The notes beneath the pieces are model-generated. The model did no database searches. It saw only the letters and a program-made list of their open reading frames with translations, and was not told the origin of the DNA. A stretch of DNA of 64,000 nucleotides from Cellulomonas sp. NTE-D12 (GTDB lineage Bacteria > Actinomycetota > Actinomycetes > Actinomycetales > Cellulomonadaceae). Shown in pieces: positions 17,902 through 25,288 of this stretch. Where the stretch lies: assembly GCF_027923705.1 (NCBI RefSeq), contig NZ_AP026442.1, positions 1,488,001 through 1,552,000 of the forward strand. Reading direction: 5' to 3'. The position numbers and the translations under genes are program-made. Within the stretch, counting starts at the first letter, position 1, and the number at the start of each line of letters is the position of its first letter.

Positions 17902-18408
17902 TCAGCGGAGCCCGGCGGCCTCGCGCACCCGCGCCTCGGCCTCGTCCAGCAGACGTCGCACCTGCGGGTCCGACAGGTCGACGCGCGGGCCGCCCAGCAC
18001 CTGCGTGAACAGCTCGCCGTCCTCCCCGCGCCGCAACGCCACCTGCACCTGCCCGCCGCCGGGGACCGTCACGGTCGTCGCGTTCACCACCGACTGCTGG
18101 ACGCGCTCGCGGAAAGTGCGGGCGAACGCCTTCCCGTCGGCGTCCTCCGGCAGCTCGATGGCCGCCGTCGCCCCTGTCACCCAGTGCACCGTCAGCGTGT
18201 GGCTGGCGGTGTCGAGCGTGCCCCGCTCGATCGCCGACCACGGGACGTGCGCCACCTCGCCGACGACGGGCACGAGGTGCAGCGCCCGACGGCTCGCCAC
18301 CGCCCACCGGTCGTCGGTCATCCGCACGGCGACCAGCAGAGCGTCCCCGTGCGTCAGGGCGAGCCGCTGGCGGACGTCGGCTGGCGGACGGTGGGAGAGG
18401 CGGGGCAT
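17902..18408 (-). CDS. Conserved hypothetical protein between two tRNA genes
   Basis: This 168-residue soluble protein starts at the ATG at 18408, with GGAGGT upstream. I see no catalytic motif. The first 100 residues alternate short beta-strands (DALLVAVRMTDDRWAVASRRALHLV, in two pieces around a turn) in a way that resembles a small PH-like barrel. The last 40 residues are helical (DLSDPQVRRLLDEAEARVREAA). Such a barrel is often seen in actinobacterial proteins of unknown role. It follows the CAT tRNA on the same strand and may be read through from it. Function unknown. Confidence 0.75.
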   Translation of the reverse strand: MPRLSHRPPADVRQRLALTHGDALLVAVRMTDDRWAVASRRALHLVPVVGEVAHVPWSAIERGTLDTASHTLTVHWVTGATAAIELPEDADGKAFARTFRERVQQSVVNATTVTVPGGGQVQVALRRGEDGELFTQVLGGPRVDLSDPQVRRLLDEAEARVREAAGLR

Positions 18409-18480
18409 CGATACCTCCGTGCGTGCAGGCTGCGGGGACGCGGAGCGGCGTCGCGGGCCGGGCCGTGGGTGGGTTGCGGG

Positions 18481-18554
18481 TGGGGCAGGTGGGGCTTGAA
18501 CCCACGACCGACGGATTATGAGTCCGCTGCTCTGACCGGCTGAGCTACTGCCCC
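18481..18554 (-). tRNA. tRNA with CAT anticodon (Ile2 or elongator Met)
   Basis: This 74-nt cloverleaf has acceptor GGGGCAG/CTGCCCC, D-arm GCTCAGCCGGTCAGAGC, anticodon loop CTCATAA and T-arm GTGGGTTCAAGCCCCAC. The initiator features (three G-C pairs flanking the anticodon, mismatch at 1-72) are absent. The anticodon stem GCGGA/TCCGT and overall sequence resemble the tRNA-Ile2 type whose CAT becomes lysidine-AT, but elongator Met cannot be excluded by eye. Discriminator A; CCA is not encoded. Confidence 0.93.
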
Positions 18555-18622
18555 TGGTGCGAGGGCAGGCTACCGCTGCGCACATTTCACCCGGTATCGG
18601 CGGTGCGTGGAGAGGGCGGTTG

Positions 18623-18652
18623 TTGCGCAGATGTCCTGTTTTCGGGCATAGT
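18623..18652 (+). promoter_or_regulatory. Candidate promoter of the riboswitch-bldC transcript
   Basis: TTGCGC at 18623-18628 and CATAGT at 18647-18652 are separated by 18 nt. Transcription would begin near 18659, just before the riboswitch aptamer. This is a by-eye assignment. Confidence 0.5.
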
Positions 18653-18663
18653 CCCCTGCTGTC

Positions 18664-18740
18664 AGCGAAAAACGGCAAACCCACCGCAAGGCGGGGACGC
18701 AAAGCCACGGGACCCACGCAGGTCAGCCGAGCTACCGAAC
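18664..18740 (+). ncRNA. Cyclic-di-GMP-I (GEMM-I) riboswitch
   Basis: The leader contains the hallmark core of the GEMM-I aptamer: GGCAAACC at 18674-18681, a hairpin with GCAA tetraloop (18686-18689), then GACGCAAAGCC at 18696-18705 or so. A second hairpin follows (CGGGACC loop GGTCAGCCG), and the aptamer closes at GAGCTACCG. The tetraloop and receptor arrangement is that of the Vc2-type aptamer, which binds c-di-GMP between the two hairpins. The Shine-Dalgarno AAGGAG (18744-18749) follows within about 6 nt and there is no separate terminator, so control is most likely at translation. The paired segment TGTC (18660-18663)/GACA (18741-18744) could close the aptamer right against the ribosome site. 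Confidence 0.9.
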
Positions 18741-18757
18741 GACAAGGAGTGCCACAG

Positions 18758-18970
18758 ATGGCAACCACCCACACCACGCTCCCGCAGGGCGCACTCCTCA
18801 CCCCTGGTGAGGTCGCGGTCATGTTCCGGGTCGACCCGAAGACCGTCACCCGGTGGGCGCAGGCGGGCAAGCTCTCCGCGGTCCGCACGCTCGGCGGGCA
18901 CCGCCGGTTCCACGAGGACGAGGTCCGTCAGCTCCTCGAGGGTGTCCCGCAGCAGCGCGTGGCGGACTGA
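18758..18970 (+). CDS. bldC: BldC-family MerR-like DNA-binding protein
   Basis: This 70-residue protein is essentially a single winged HTH: LLTPGEVAVMFRVDPKTV (13-30), TRWAQAGKL and the wing RTLGGHRRF (43-51), ending in GVPQQR. This closely matches Streptomyces BldC, which binds direct repeats cooperatively and delays entry into development. The ATG at 18758 follows AAGGAG at 8 nt. The gene stands alone, with a c-di-GMP riboswitch in its leader and a strong hairpin after it. In a non-sporulating relative it may control motility, envelope or lifestyle genes; that is inference. Confidence 0.93.
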   Translation: MATTHTTLPQGALLTPGEVAVMFRVDPKTVTRWAQAGKLSAVRTLGGHRRFHEDEVRQLLEGVPQQRVAD

Positions 18971-19009
18971 GGTTCCCGGTCGCGTCGACCGAGATCCCGC
19001 ACAGCAGTC

Positions 19010-19048
19010 GAACGCCGGTGGTGACCGCGAAGGTCACCACCGGCGTTC
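19010..19048. terminator. Bidirectional terminator hairpin between bldC and tetR
   Basis: A perfect 17-bp stem (GAACGCCGGTGGTGACC and its complement) with a GCGAA loop lies between the convergent bldC and tetR genes. No T-run follows, which is normal for very GC-rich actinobacterial terminators. Confidence 0.75.
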
Positions 19049-19061
19049 GTGCGTCAGCGGC

Positions 19062-19598
19062 TCAGCGGATGGTGGCCAGGACGGCGTCCCGGACGTCCTC
19101 CAGCGAACGGTCCGGCTGGAAGACGAGCCACTCGAGCCCCGTGATCACCGTGGCGCCGAACAGCGCGGCCGCGGTGAGCGTCGTGTCCCGCTCGGGCCAC
19201 GCCTGCGCCACGACGGTGCGGAACGCGCCGATCGAGTCCTCGCGAATGTTGCGGATGGACTCCTGCCACTGACGTCCGGTCCGGAACACCTCGGCGACCG
19301 CCAGCTTGGCGAAGTCGGGGTGGTCGCGGATGTGCACCAGCAGCTGCGTCACCATCGCCTCGACGGCCGCCCGACCGGTCAGGCCGTCGCTCGCCGCCTG
19401 GAGCGCGGCCGTCAGCCGGGCGACGCCCTCGGCGATGATCGTCTCGAACAGAGCCGACTTGCTGCCGAAGTTGTAGAACACGCTGCCCTTGGCCACGCCC
19501 GCGGCCGCCGCGATGTCGTCGATCGACGTCGCGGCGATGCCGCGGTCCGCCACGAGCGCGAGTGCTGCCGAGACGATGTGCTCCCTCGTGGCCGCCAT
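19062..19598 (-). CDS. TetR-family repressor of the YhgE/ATPase operon
   Basis: This 178-residue protein has a TetR HTH (AATSIDDIAAAAGVAKGSVF and YNFGSK, about residues 20-47) and a helical ligand domain. It begins 13 bp after the YhgE-like gene on the same strand, so it is the last gene of that operon. The inverted repeat ACTGAC-N2-GTCAGT in front of the operon is a fitting operator for autoregulation. The inducer is unknown. An in-frame extension to 19751 is read from within the preceding gene and is rejected. Confidence 0.9.
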   Translation of the reverse strand: MAATREHIVSAALALVADRGIAATSIDDIAAAAGVAKGSVFYNFGSKSALFETIIAEGVARLTAALQAASDGLTGRAAVEAMVTQLLVHIRDHPDFAKLAVAEVFRTGRQWQESIRNIREDSIGAFRTVVAQAWPERDTTLTAAALFGATVITGLEWLVFQPDRSLEDVRDAVLATIR

Positions 19599-19611
19599 GT
19601 GCGGAAGCCTG

Positions 19612-21744
19612 TCAGATCGACAGCACGGGGTGCAGGCGTGACAGCGTCCACGTGCGCATCCGGCCGGCGCGCCACGCCGTGATCGCGAGCGACCCGACCA
19701 GCACCCCGACCAGGACGAGTACCGCGACCAGCAGCCGCCCGTCGGCGCCACCCGTGATCACCTCACGCAGCCCGCCGACCGCGTAGCTCATGGGCAGCCA
19801 CGGGTGCACCGCCTGGAAGAAGGCGGGAGTGGTCTGGACCGGGTAGGTGCCACCGGAGGAGGCGAGCTGCAGCATCAGCAGCGCCAGCACCGCCACCTTG
19901 CCTCCGGCGGGACCGAGCACGGCCACCAGCATCTGCTGCAGGGCGAGGAACGCCGCGACGACGAGCAGGGTGAACGCCACGGTGCCGACCGCGGATGCCG
20001 GCTGCAGCCCCACCCCCCAGTGGATGACGGCGAGCATCACCGCGACCTGCGCGACGCCGATCACCATCGCCGGCAGGAACCCGGCGAACGTCGCGCGCCA
20101 GCCCGACGCCGGTGTGGCCAGCGCTCGCGAGGGCAGCGGCCGCAGCAGCAGCCAGGTGATCAGGGAGCCGACGAACAGCGCCAGCGGGATGAAGAACGGC
20201 GCGAACCCCTCGCCGAAGCCGGCGGCGGCGTGCACGTCGGTGCTCGCCAGGCGGACCGGGGTGCTGAGCGTCGCGGCACGCGCCGTCTGCGTCCCCGGGT
20301 CGTCCGCCGGGATGGACGAAGCGCCGCTGTGCAGCGCGTCCGCCAGCGTGGCGGAGCCGGCTCCGAGCTGGTCCGAGCCTGCGGCGACGCGCGAGGCGCC
20401 GGACGCCAGGGTGCTCGTACCGCCGGCGAGCGTGGTCGCGCCCGTTGCGAGCGTCGCGGTGCCGGCGGCGAGCTGGTCGGCGCCTGCCGCGAGGTCGTGC
20501 GCCCCGGCGGCGGCCGACACCGCTCCGCCGGACACCTGCGCCGTCCCGCCGGCCAGGGCAGCGGCACCGGAGCTGAGCTGCGAGGCAGACGTGCTCAGCG
20601 TGCCCAGTCCGGAGCTCAGCTGAGCCGCACCGCCGGCGACCTTGGTCGCACCCGCCTGCAGCTGGGACAGCTGCTCCGTGGTCTGCGTGAGCTGGGAGGC
20701 CGAGGGCAACGCGGCGGCGTCCTTCTGCATCCCGCTCAGGAGCGCGGCCGCGGTCGGGTCCACCGGTGCCCGGGCGGCGAGGTACGTCATGACGGAGGTC
20801 AGGCCCCCCGACAGGTCTCCGAGCTGCGTCGCCAGCGCGGACACCTGTCCCACGGCGCTCGTGACACCGGCGGACACCTGCGCCGCGCCGGTGGCGAGCG
20901 CGGTCGCCGACGTCGCCGCCGTCGTGCTGCCGTCGGCGAGCCGGGCGGCACCGTCGGCGAGCGTGCGTGCTCCCGAGGCGGTGGCCTGCGCGCCGGTGGC
21001 GAGCGTCGAGGTGCCGTCGGCCAGGGCGTGCGCCCCCTTGTCGAGCGTGGCCGACCCGCTCGCTGCTGCCGCGCTGCCGGAGGCCAGGCTCGCGGCGCCC
21101 CCGGCCGCGGCATCCGCACCGGAGGCCACCTGGTGCGCGCCCGACGACAGCGTCCCGGCCGCCGCCTGCAGCGTCAGCGCACCGTCCGACGCCCGGGCGA
21201 AGCCGTCGCGCGCCGACCCGAGCCCGACCAGCACCTGGTCGGCCGCCTGTTGACCGATCGTCGCGCGGACGGCGTCGGACACCTGCGCCATCGCGCTCCG
21301 GCCGAGCGTGGTGGCGAGGAACGAGTTGGTGTCGTCGTACGTCACCTGCAGCTGGGCGGGGTGAGGCTCGCTCCCGCCCGCGGACACGACGGAGGCGGAG
21401 AAGTCGGCCGGGACGGTGAGCGCGAAGTAGTAGCGCCCGTCCCGGACACCGCTCGCCGCGTCCTCGGCGTCCGTGCGGACCCACTTGAGCGCCTTGGAGT
21501 CGACCAGCGCCGTGGTGACCTCGTCGCCCGCGTGCACCGGTGCGCCGTCGCGCACGGCGCCGGTGTCGGAGTTGACCAGGGCGACGGGCAGCCGGTCGAG
21601 GTGCCCGGTCGGGTCCCAGAACGCCCACAGGTAGAGGGCGCCGTACAGCAGCGGCACCAGCACCATCGCGGCGATCGCGAGCTTGGGCAGCAGCCCGTGG
21701 CGGAACCGGCGCAGCTCGGTGCCGGTGGAGGTGAGGGAGGTCAT
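19612..21744 (-). CDS. YhgE/Pip-family membrane protein with Gly/Ala/Ser repeat region
   Basis: This 710-residue protein has one N-terminal helix (LAIAAMVLVPLLYGALYLWAF, about 22-42), the YhgE N-domain (LPVALVNSDTGA, YYFALTVPADFSASVVSA) and a repeat region from about 170 to 470 with many LxxGaxxLaxGa units. It ends with five C-terminal helices of the ABC-2 type (VGSLITWLLLRPL, LPMSYAVGGLREVITGG). YhgE/Pip proteins (phage infection protein, EsaA-like) are thought to act in export or as phage receptors. The ATG follows GAGGA. It lies 47 bp after a degenerate ABC-ATPase gene and 13 bp before tetR; together they look like one efflux or secretion unit. Confidence 0.87.
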   Translation of the reverse strand: MTSLTSTGTELRRFRHGLLPKLAIAAMVLVPLLYGALYLWAFWDPTGHLDRLPVALVNSDTGAVRDGAPVHAGDEVTTALVDSKALKWVRTDAEDAASGVRDGRYYFALTVPADFSASVVSAGGSEPHPAQLQVTYDDTNSFLATTLGRSAMAQVSDAVRATIGQQAADQVLVGLGSARDGFARASDGALTLQAAAGTLSSGAHQVASGADAAAGGAASLASGSAAAASGSATLDKGAHALADGTSTLATGAQATASGARTLADGAARLADGSTTAATSATALATGAAQVSAGVTSAVGQVSALATQLGDLSGGLTSVMTYLAARAPVDPTAAALLSGMQKDAAALPSASQLTQTTEQLSQLQAGATKVAGGAAQLSSGLGTLSTSASQLSSGAAALAGGTAQVSGGAVSAAAGAHDLAAGADQLAAGTATLATGATTLAGGTSTLASGASRVAAGSDQLGAGSATLADALHSGASSIPADDPGTQTARAATLSTPVRLASTDVHAAAGFGEGFAPFFIPLALFVGSLITWLLLRPLPSRALATPASGWRATFAGFLPAMVIGVAQVAVMLAVIHWGVGLQPASAVGTVAFTLLVVAAFLALQQMLVAVLGPAGGKVAVLALLMLQLASSGGTYPVQTTPAFFQAVHPWLPMSYAVGGLREVITGGADGRLLVAVLVLVGVLVGSLAITAWRAGRMRTWTLSRLHPVLSI

Positions 21745-21791
21745 CGCAGTCCTCAGGAGGGTGGTCGGGGGTGTGGCGCAGCAGAAGGGGG

Positions 21792-22553
21792 TCAGGCGGC
21801 GGCGGGCACGGCGTGCGGGCCCGAGGAGAGCGCCACCCGCGTCGGTGGCGACATCCACTGCATCCGCGCGAGCTCGTCGAGCGAGGCGACGGCGGCGACG
21901 ACGGTGGTGCCGGACGTCGTCAGCGCCTCGAGGCAGCTCCACACCGTCTGGCGCCGGGTGCTGTCGTGGACCTGGTCGACGTCGTCGACCAGCAGGAGGT
22001 CGGGTGCCTGCGCCATCGCCAGCGTGACGCGCAGCAGCATGGCGTCGACCTCGTCGAGGTCCCAGACCAGGGTCTGGACCTGGGGGAGCGGCCGCGGTCC
22101 GAACACCGGTGCCGCCAGCTGGCCGAAGGCGGCCTGGTCGACCCGCGGCGAGCGCGCCCACCACGGCCGCAGCCACGCCAGCCGTTCGCGCACGGTCGCA
22201 CCGACGCTCACTGAACCGTCGAGGTCGTCGATACCGGCGAAGCCCGCAACGGCGGCCCGTCGTTGCACCGCCCGCCGCCGACGGGGGAGCGGCTCGCCCA
22301 GGACCTCCAGCTGCGACCCGGCGTCGGGCACCATGCGGCCCGCCAGCGTGAGCAGCAGGCTGGACCTCCCGCCGCCCTGTGGCCCTTGCACCACGACGAG
22401 GCCGCCGCTCGGCAGCTCGAGGTCCAGGGGTCCGTAGACGGCGCCCCTGCTGCCGTGCAGCGCGAGTCCCGTGGCCCGTACGGCAGGCGGTACCTCCCTG
22501 GGCGCGGACGCGACGGTGGTGGTGTCGGGCAGATGGCGTGCGTCGGTGTTCAC
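21792..22553 (-). CDS. Degenerate ABC-type ATP-binding protein partnered with YhgE
   Basis: This 253-residue protein keeps the ABC fold outline. However, the Walker A is GPQGGGRSS, with Arg63 in place of the essential Lys. The LSGGQ signature is replaced by LDEVDAM (166-172). Walker B is LLLVDD, with Asp191 where the catalytic Glu is expected. It may bind nucleotide poorly or act as a structural or regulatory subunit. The GTG at 22553 has AGAGAGG upstream and is the first gene of the operon ATPase-YhgE-TetR. An in-frame upstream start at 22673 would overlap the operator and is rejected. Confidence 0.78.
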   Translation of the reverse strand: MNTDARHLPDTTTVASAPREVPPAVRATGLALHGSRGAVYGPLDLELPSGGLVVVQGPQGGGRSSLLLTLAGRMVPDAGSQLEVLGEPLPRRRRAVQRRAAVAGFAGIDDLDGSVSVGATVRERLAWLRPWWARSPRVDQAAFGQLAAPVFGPRPLPQVQTLVWDLDEVDAMLLRVTLAMAQAPDLLLVDDVDQVHDSTRRQTVWSCLEALTTSGTTVVAAVASLDELARMQWMSPPTRVALSSGPHAVPAAA

Positions 22554-22567
22554 GGGGCCTCTCTCAC

Positions 22568-22581
22568 ACTGACCAGTCAGT
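22568..22581 (-). promoter_or_regulatory. TetR-type operator upstream of the ATPase-YhgE-TetR operon
   Basis: The inverted repeat ACTGAC-CA-GTCAGT has perfect 6-bp arms. On the reverse strand a promoter can be drawn with TTGCGG near 22600 and TGTACT overlapping one arm, so a bound repressor would block it. It lies 15 bp upstream of the GTG. Confidence 0.7.
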
Positions 22582-22706
22582 ACAAAGACACCGTACCCCC
22601 GCAAGGGCCAGGACTCGCGCCTCGCGTCGTCTGGTGCGTCACATCCGGGCGGCGACGCAGTCCGGCGGCTCACCGGCGCCCGGTCGCTTCATGGGAGGAT
22701 CGAGCC

Positions 22707-23195
22707 ATGGCCCTGCGTGAGATCCGGATCGTCGGCGACCCCGTGCTGCGCACCCCGTGCGACCCCGTGACGACCATCGACGCCCGTGTCCGCGGGCTGG
22801 TGGAGGACCTGCTGGAGACCGTCGACCAGGAGGGACGTGCCGGCCTGGCTGCCAACCAGATCGGCGTCAGCCTGCGCGCCTTCTCGTGGAACATCGACGA
22901 CGAGATCGGCTACGTGCTGAACCCCGTGATCGTCGAGCTGTCGGAGGACGAGTACCAGGACGGCGACGAGGGCTGCCTCTCGGTGCCCGGCCTCTGGTAC
23001 CCCACGCGGCGTGCCTGGTACGCGCGGGTGGTCGGTACCGACCTCGACGGCCACGAGGTGGTGGTCGAGGGCACCGAGCTGATGGCCCGCTGCCTGCAGC
23101 ACGAGGTGGACCACCTCGACGGGATGCTGTACCTCGACCGCCTCGAGCGGTCCGTGCGCAAGAAGGCGATGCGCGCGATCCGCGAGCAGCTGTAG
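22707..23195 (+). CDS. def: Peptide deformylase
   Basis: This 162-residue metalloenzyme removes the formyl group from nascent proteins. Motif I is GLAANQIG (46-53), with Asn where most enzymes have Pro. Motif II is EGCLSVPG with metal ligand Cys90. Motif III is QHEVDHLDG with His132, Glu133 and His136. The ATG at 22707 follows GGGAGGA; the frame is open further upstream but that part overlaps the divergent operon's control region. It faces away from the ATPase operon and is followed by the DUF3145 gene. Confidence 0.95.
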   Translation: MALREIRIVGDPVLRTPCDPVTTIDARVRGLVEDLLETVDQEGRAGLAANQIGVSLRAFSWNIDDEIGYVLNPVIVELSEDEYQDGDEGCLSVPGLWYPTRRAWYARVVGTDLDGHEVVVEGTELMARCLQHEVDHLDGMLYLDRLERSVRKKAMRAIREQL

Positions 23196-23285
23196 CCGCT
23201 CGGAGCGGGGCGCGCCGCGCTCGCGCTGGCGCAGCCGGCGTGTCGTCAGGCATGCTGGCCCCGTACGCCGCGAGCGCCACGAAGT

Positions 23286-23341
23286 CTCCTGGGTGCTGAG
23301 CGAGGTCGTTGGGGAAGGCGAACCTCGATCCGCCCAGGAGG
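23286..23341 (+). promoter_or_regulatory. Structured leader that can hide the DUF3145 ribosome site
   Basis: CTCCTGGG at 23286-23293 is fully complementary to CCCAGGAG at 23333-23340, which contains most of the AGGAGG ribosome site of the next gene. Inside the loop CGAGGT (23301-23306) pairs with ACCTCG (23322-23327). A CATGCT box at 23251-23256 could give a leader of about 84 nt. The nested fold would block translation unless opened by a ligand, heat or a protein. No known riboswitch class is recognised. Confidence 0.55.
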
Positions 23342-23346
23342 ATGAC

Positions 23347-23847
23347 ATGGCCGGTGCTCTGACCCGCGGTGTTCTTTTCGTGCACTCAGCACCCCGCGCG
23401 CTGTGCCCCCACGTCGAGTGGGCGGCCGGCAACACGCTCGGGGTGCGCGTCAGCATGGACTGGACCGTGCAGCCGGCGGGGCCGGGCTTCTACCGGGCGG
23501 AGCTGTCCTGGCAGGGCCCGCAGGGCACGGGCGCACGGCTCGCGTCTGCGCTGCGCGGCTGGGCGCACCTGCGGTACGAGGTGACCGAGGAGGCGAGCCA
23601 CGGCGCCGACGGCGCGCGGTGGAGCCACACGCCCGAGCTCGGCATCTTCCACGCCGCGACGGACGTGCACGGCAACATCGTCGTGCCGGAGGACCGCATC
23701 CGTGCCGCGCTGGAGCACGCCGGCGACGCCGCCCGGCTCCGTGCCGAGCTCGACCTGGCGCTCGGGCAGGCGTGGGACGACGAGCTCGAGCCGTTCCGGT
23801 ACGCGGGTGCCGGGGCGCCTGTCCGCTGGCTGCACCGCGTCGGCTGA
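23347..23847 (+). CDS. DUF3145 family protein
   Basis: This 166-residue protein matches the actinobacterial DUF3145 family, including TRGVLFVHSAPRALCPHVEWA near the start (split here by a few residues), WTVQPAGPGFYRAELSW and ELGIFHAATDVHGNIVVPEDR in the middle. It has no membrane helix or signal. The role of the family is unknown. The ATG at 23347 has AGGAGG 5 nt upstream, and this site lies in a stable leader hairpin. A strong hairpin terminates the gene before convergent fabF. Confidence 0.9.
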   Translation: MAGALTRGVLFVHSAPRALCPHVEWAAGNTLGVRVSMDWTVQPAGPGFYRAELSWQGPQGTGARLASALRGWAHLRYEVTEEASHGADGARWSHTPELGIFHAATDVHGNIVVPEDRIRAALEHAGDAARLRAELDLALGQAWDDELEPFRYAGAGAPVRWLHRVG

Positions 23848-23882
23848 CGCGAGCGGGCGAGGCGTCTCCCGACGCGAGGACG

Positions 23883-23924
23883 ACGACGGGCGCCGGACGA
23901 CCTGGGTCGTCGGGCGCCCGTCGT
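23883..23924. terminator. Bidirectional terminator between DUF3145 gene and fabF
   Basis: A 12-bp outer stem (ACGACGGGCGCC) plus a G-G mismatch and a 6-bp inner stem (GACGAC/GTCGTC) enclose a CTGG loop. It lies in the 100-bp convergent gap. Confidence 0.75.
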
Positions 23925-23949
23925 GCGTCGCAGTCAGGCGGGGCCGCGG

Positions 23950-25194
23950 TCAGGCGGAGGTGACCACCAGGGCCACGTTGTGCCCGCCGAAGCCGAACGA
24001 GTTGTTCACCGCGGCGATCTGACCGTCCGGCAGCGGCCGCGGCTCGGACCGGACCAGGTCCAGCACCAGCTCGGGGTCGGGCTTGTCGACGTTGATCGTC
24101 GGCGGCGCCTGGCGGTCGTGCAGCGCCAGCACGGTGAAGATCGTCTCCAGCGCTCCCGCGCCGCCCAGCAGGTGCCCCGTCATCGACTTGGTGGCCGACA
24201 GGGCCACGTGGTCCGCCTCGTCGCCGAGGAGGCCCCGGATGGACCGCGCCTCGATCAGGTCGCCGACCACGGTCGAGGTGGCGTGCGCGTTGACGTGCAC
24301 CACGTCCCGCGCCGCCACGCCGGAGTCCTTCAGCGCGGCGCTCATCGCGCGGATCTGGCCGTCGCCGCTCGGCTCGGGCGACGTGATGTGGTAGCCGTCC
24401 GAGGACAGCCCGACACCGGCGATCCGGGCGTAGACCCGGGCGCCGCGGGCGGCGGCGTGCTCGGCGCTCTCCAGCACCACGATGCCGGCGCCCTCGCCGA
24501 GCACGAACCCGTCGCGGTCGACGTCGTACGGCCGCGACGCGGCCTGCGGGTCGTCGTTGCGGAGCGAGAGGGTGCGAGACGCCGCGAACGCCGCGACGGG
24601 CATGGGGTGGATCGAGGCCTCGGTACCGCCGGCGACCACGACGTCGGCCCGGCCGCTGCGGATCATCTCCACGGCGTAGCCGATCGCCTCTGCGCCGCTC
24701 GCGCACGCGGACACCAGGGCGTGCGCCCCGGCCCGTGCGCCGAGCTCGAGCGAGACGAAGGCCGTCGGGGAGTTCGGCATGAGCATCGGGACCGTCATCG
24801 GGAGGACACGACGGGCGCCCTTCTCGCGCAGCGTGTCCCACGCGTCCAGCGTGGTCCAGATGCCACCGATGCCCGAGGACACCACGACACCGAGACGTTC
24901 GCGGTCGACCTCGGGGGAGCCTGCGTCTGCCCACGCCTCACGCGTCGCGATCATCGCGTACTGGGCCGACGGGTCGAGCTTCTTCAGCTCCGGCACCGGT
25001 AGGACGTCCCGCGGCGACACCTTGATGGTGGCCGCGAAGGTGACGGGGAGCCCGTACCGCTCCACCCAGTCGTTGTCGAAGGGGCGTGCCCCCGACTCAC
25101 CGGCGAGCGCCGCGTTCCACGTGCTGGTGAGGTCACCGCCGAGGGGCGTGGTGGCCCCCATCCCGGTGACGACGACGTCGGGTACGGGTGTCAT
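23950..25194 (-). CDS. fabF: 3-oxoacyl-ACP synthase II (KAS II)
   Basis: This 414-residue condensing enzyme elongates acyl-ACP with malonyl-ACP. Active-site Cys164 is in SACASGAEA. His304 is in VNAHATST, His341 in KSMTGHLLG and Lys336 just before it. The NNSFGFGGHN loop is at the C-terminus. It is the last gene of the reverse-strand operon fabD-fabH-acpP-fabF, which FasR-type activators control in Streptomyces. Confidence 0.96.
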   Translation of the reverse strand: MTPVPDVVVTGMGATTPLGGDLTSTWNAALAGESGARPFDNDWVERYGLPVTFAATIKVSPRDVLPVPELKKLDPSAQYAMIATREAWADAGSPEVDRERLGVVVSSGIGGIWTTLDAWDTLREKGARRVLPMTVPMLMPNSPTAFVSLELGARAGAHALVSACASGAEAIGYAVEMIRSGRADVVVAGGTEASIHPMPVAAFAASRTLSLRNDDPQAASRPYDVDRDGFVLGEGAGIVVLESAEHAAARGARVYARIAGVGLSSDGYHITSPEPSGDGQIRAMSAALKDSGVAARDVVHVNAHATSTVVGDLIEARSIRGLLGDEADHVALSATKSMTGHLLGGAGALETIFTVLALHDRQAPPTINVDKPDPELVLDLVRSEPRPLPDGQIAAVNNSFGFGGHNVALVVTSA

Positions 25195-25288
25195 CGGATG
25201 CTCCTGGTCGTGAGGGGGACGGGGGTGTCACCGGCCGGTGCGGGCACCGAGGGCGCCGGCACCGGCCGGTGACAGCGGCCGGAGCCGA

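Noticed and set aside
18664..18740. Other riboswitch classes (glycine, cobalamin, ydaO/c-di-AMP) for the bldC leader
   Set aside because: The GGCAAACC and GACGCAAAGCC pieces with a GCAA tetraloop fit only the c-di-GMP-I aptamer.
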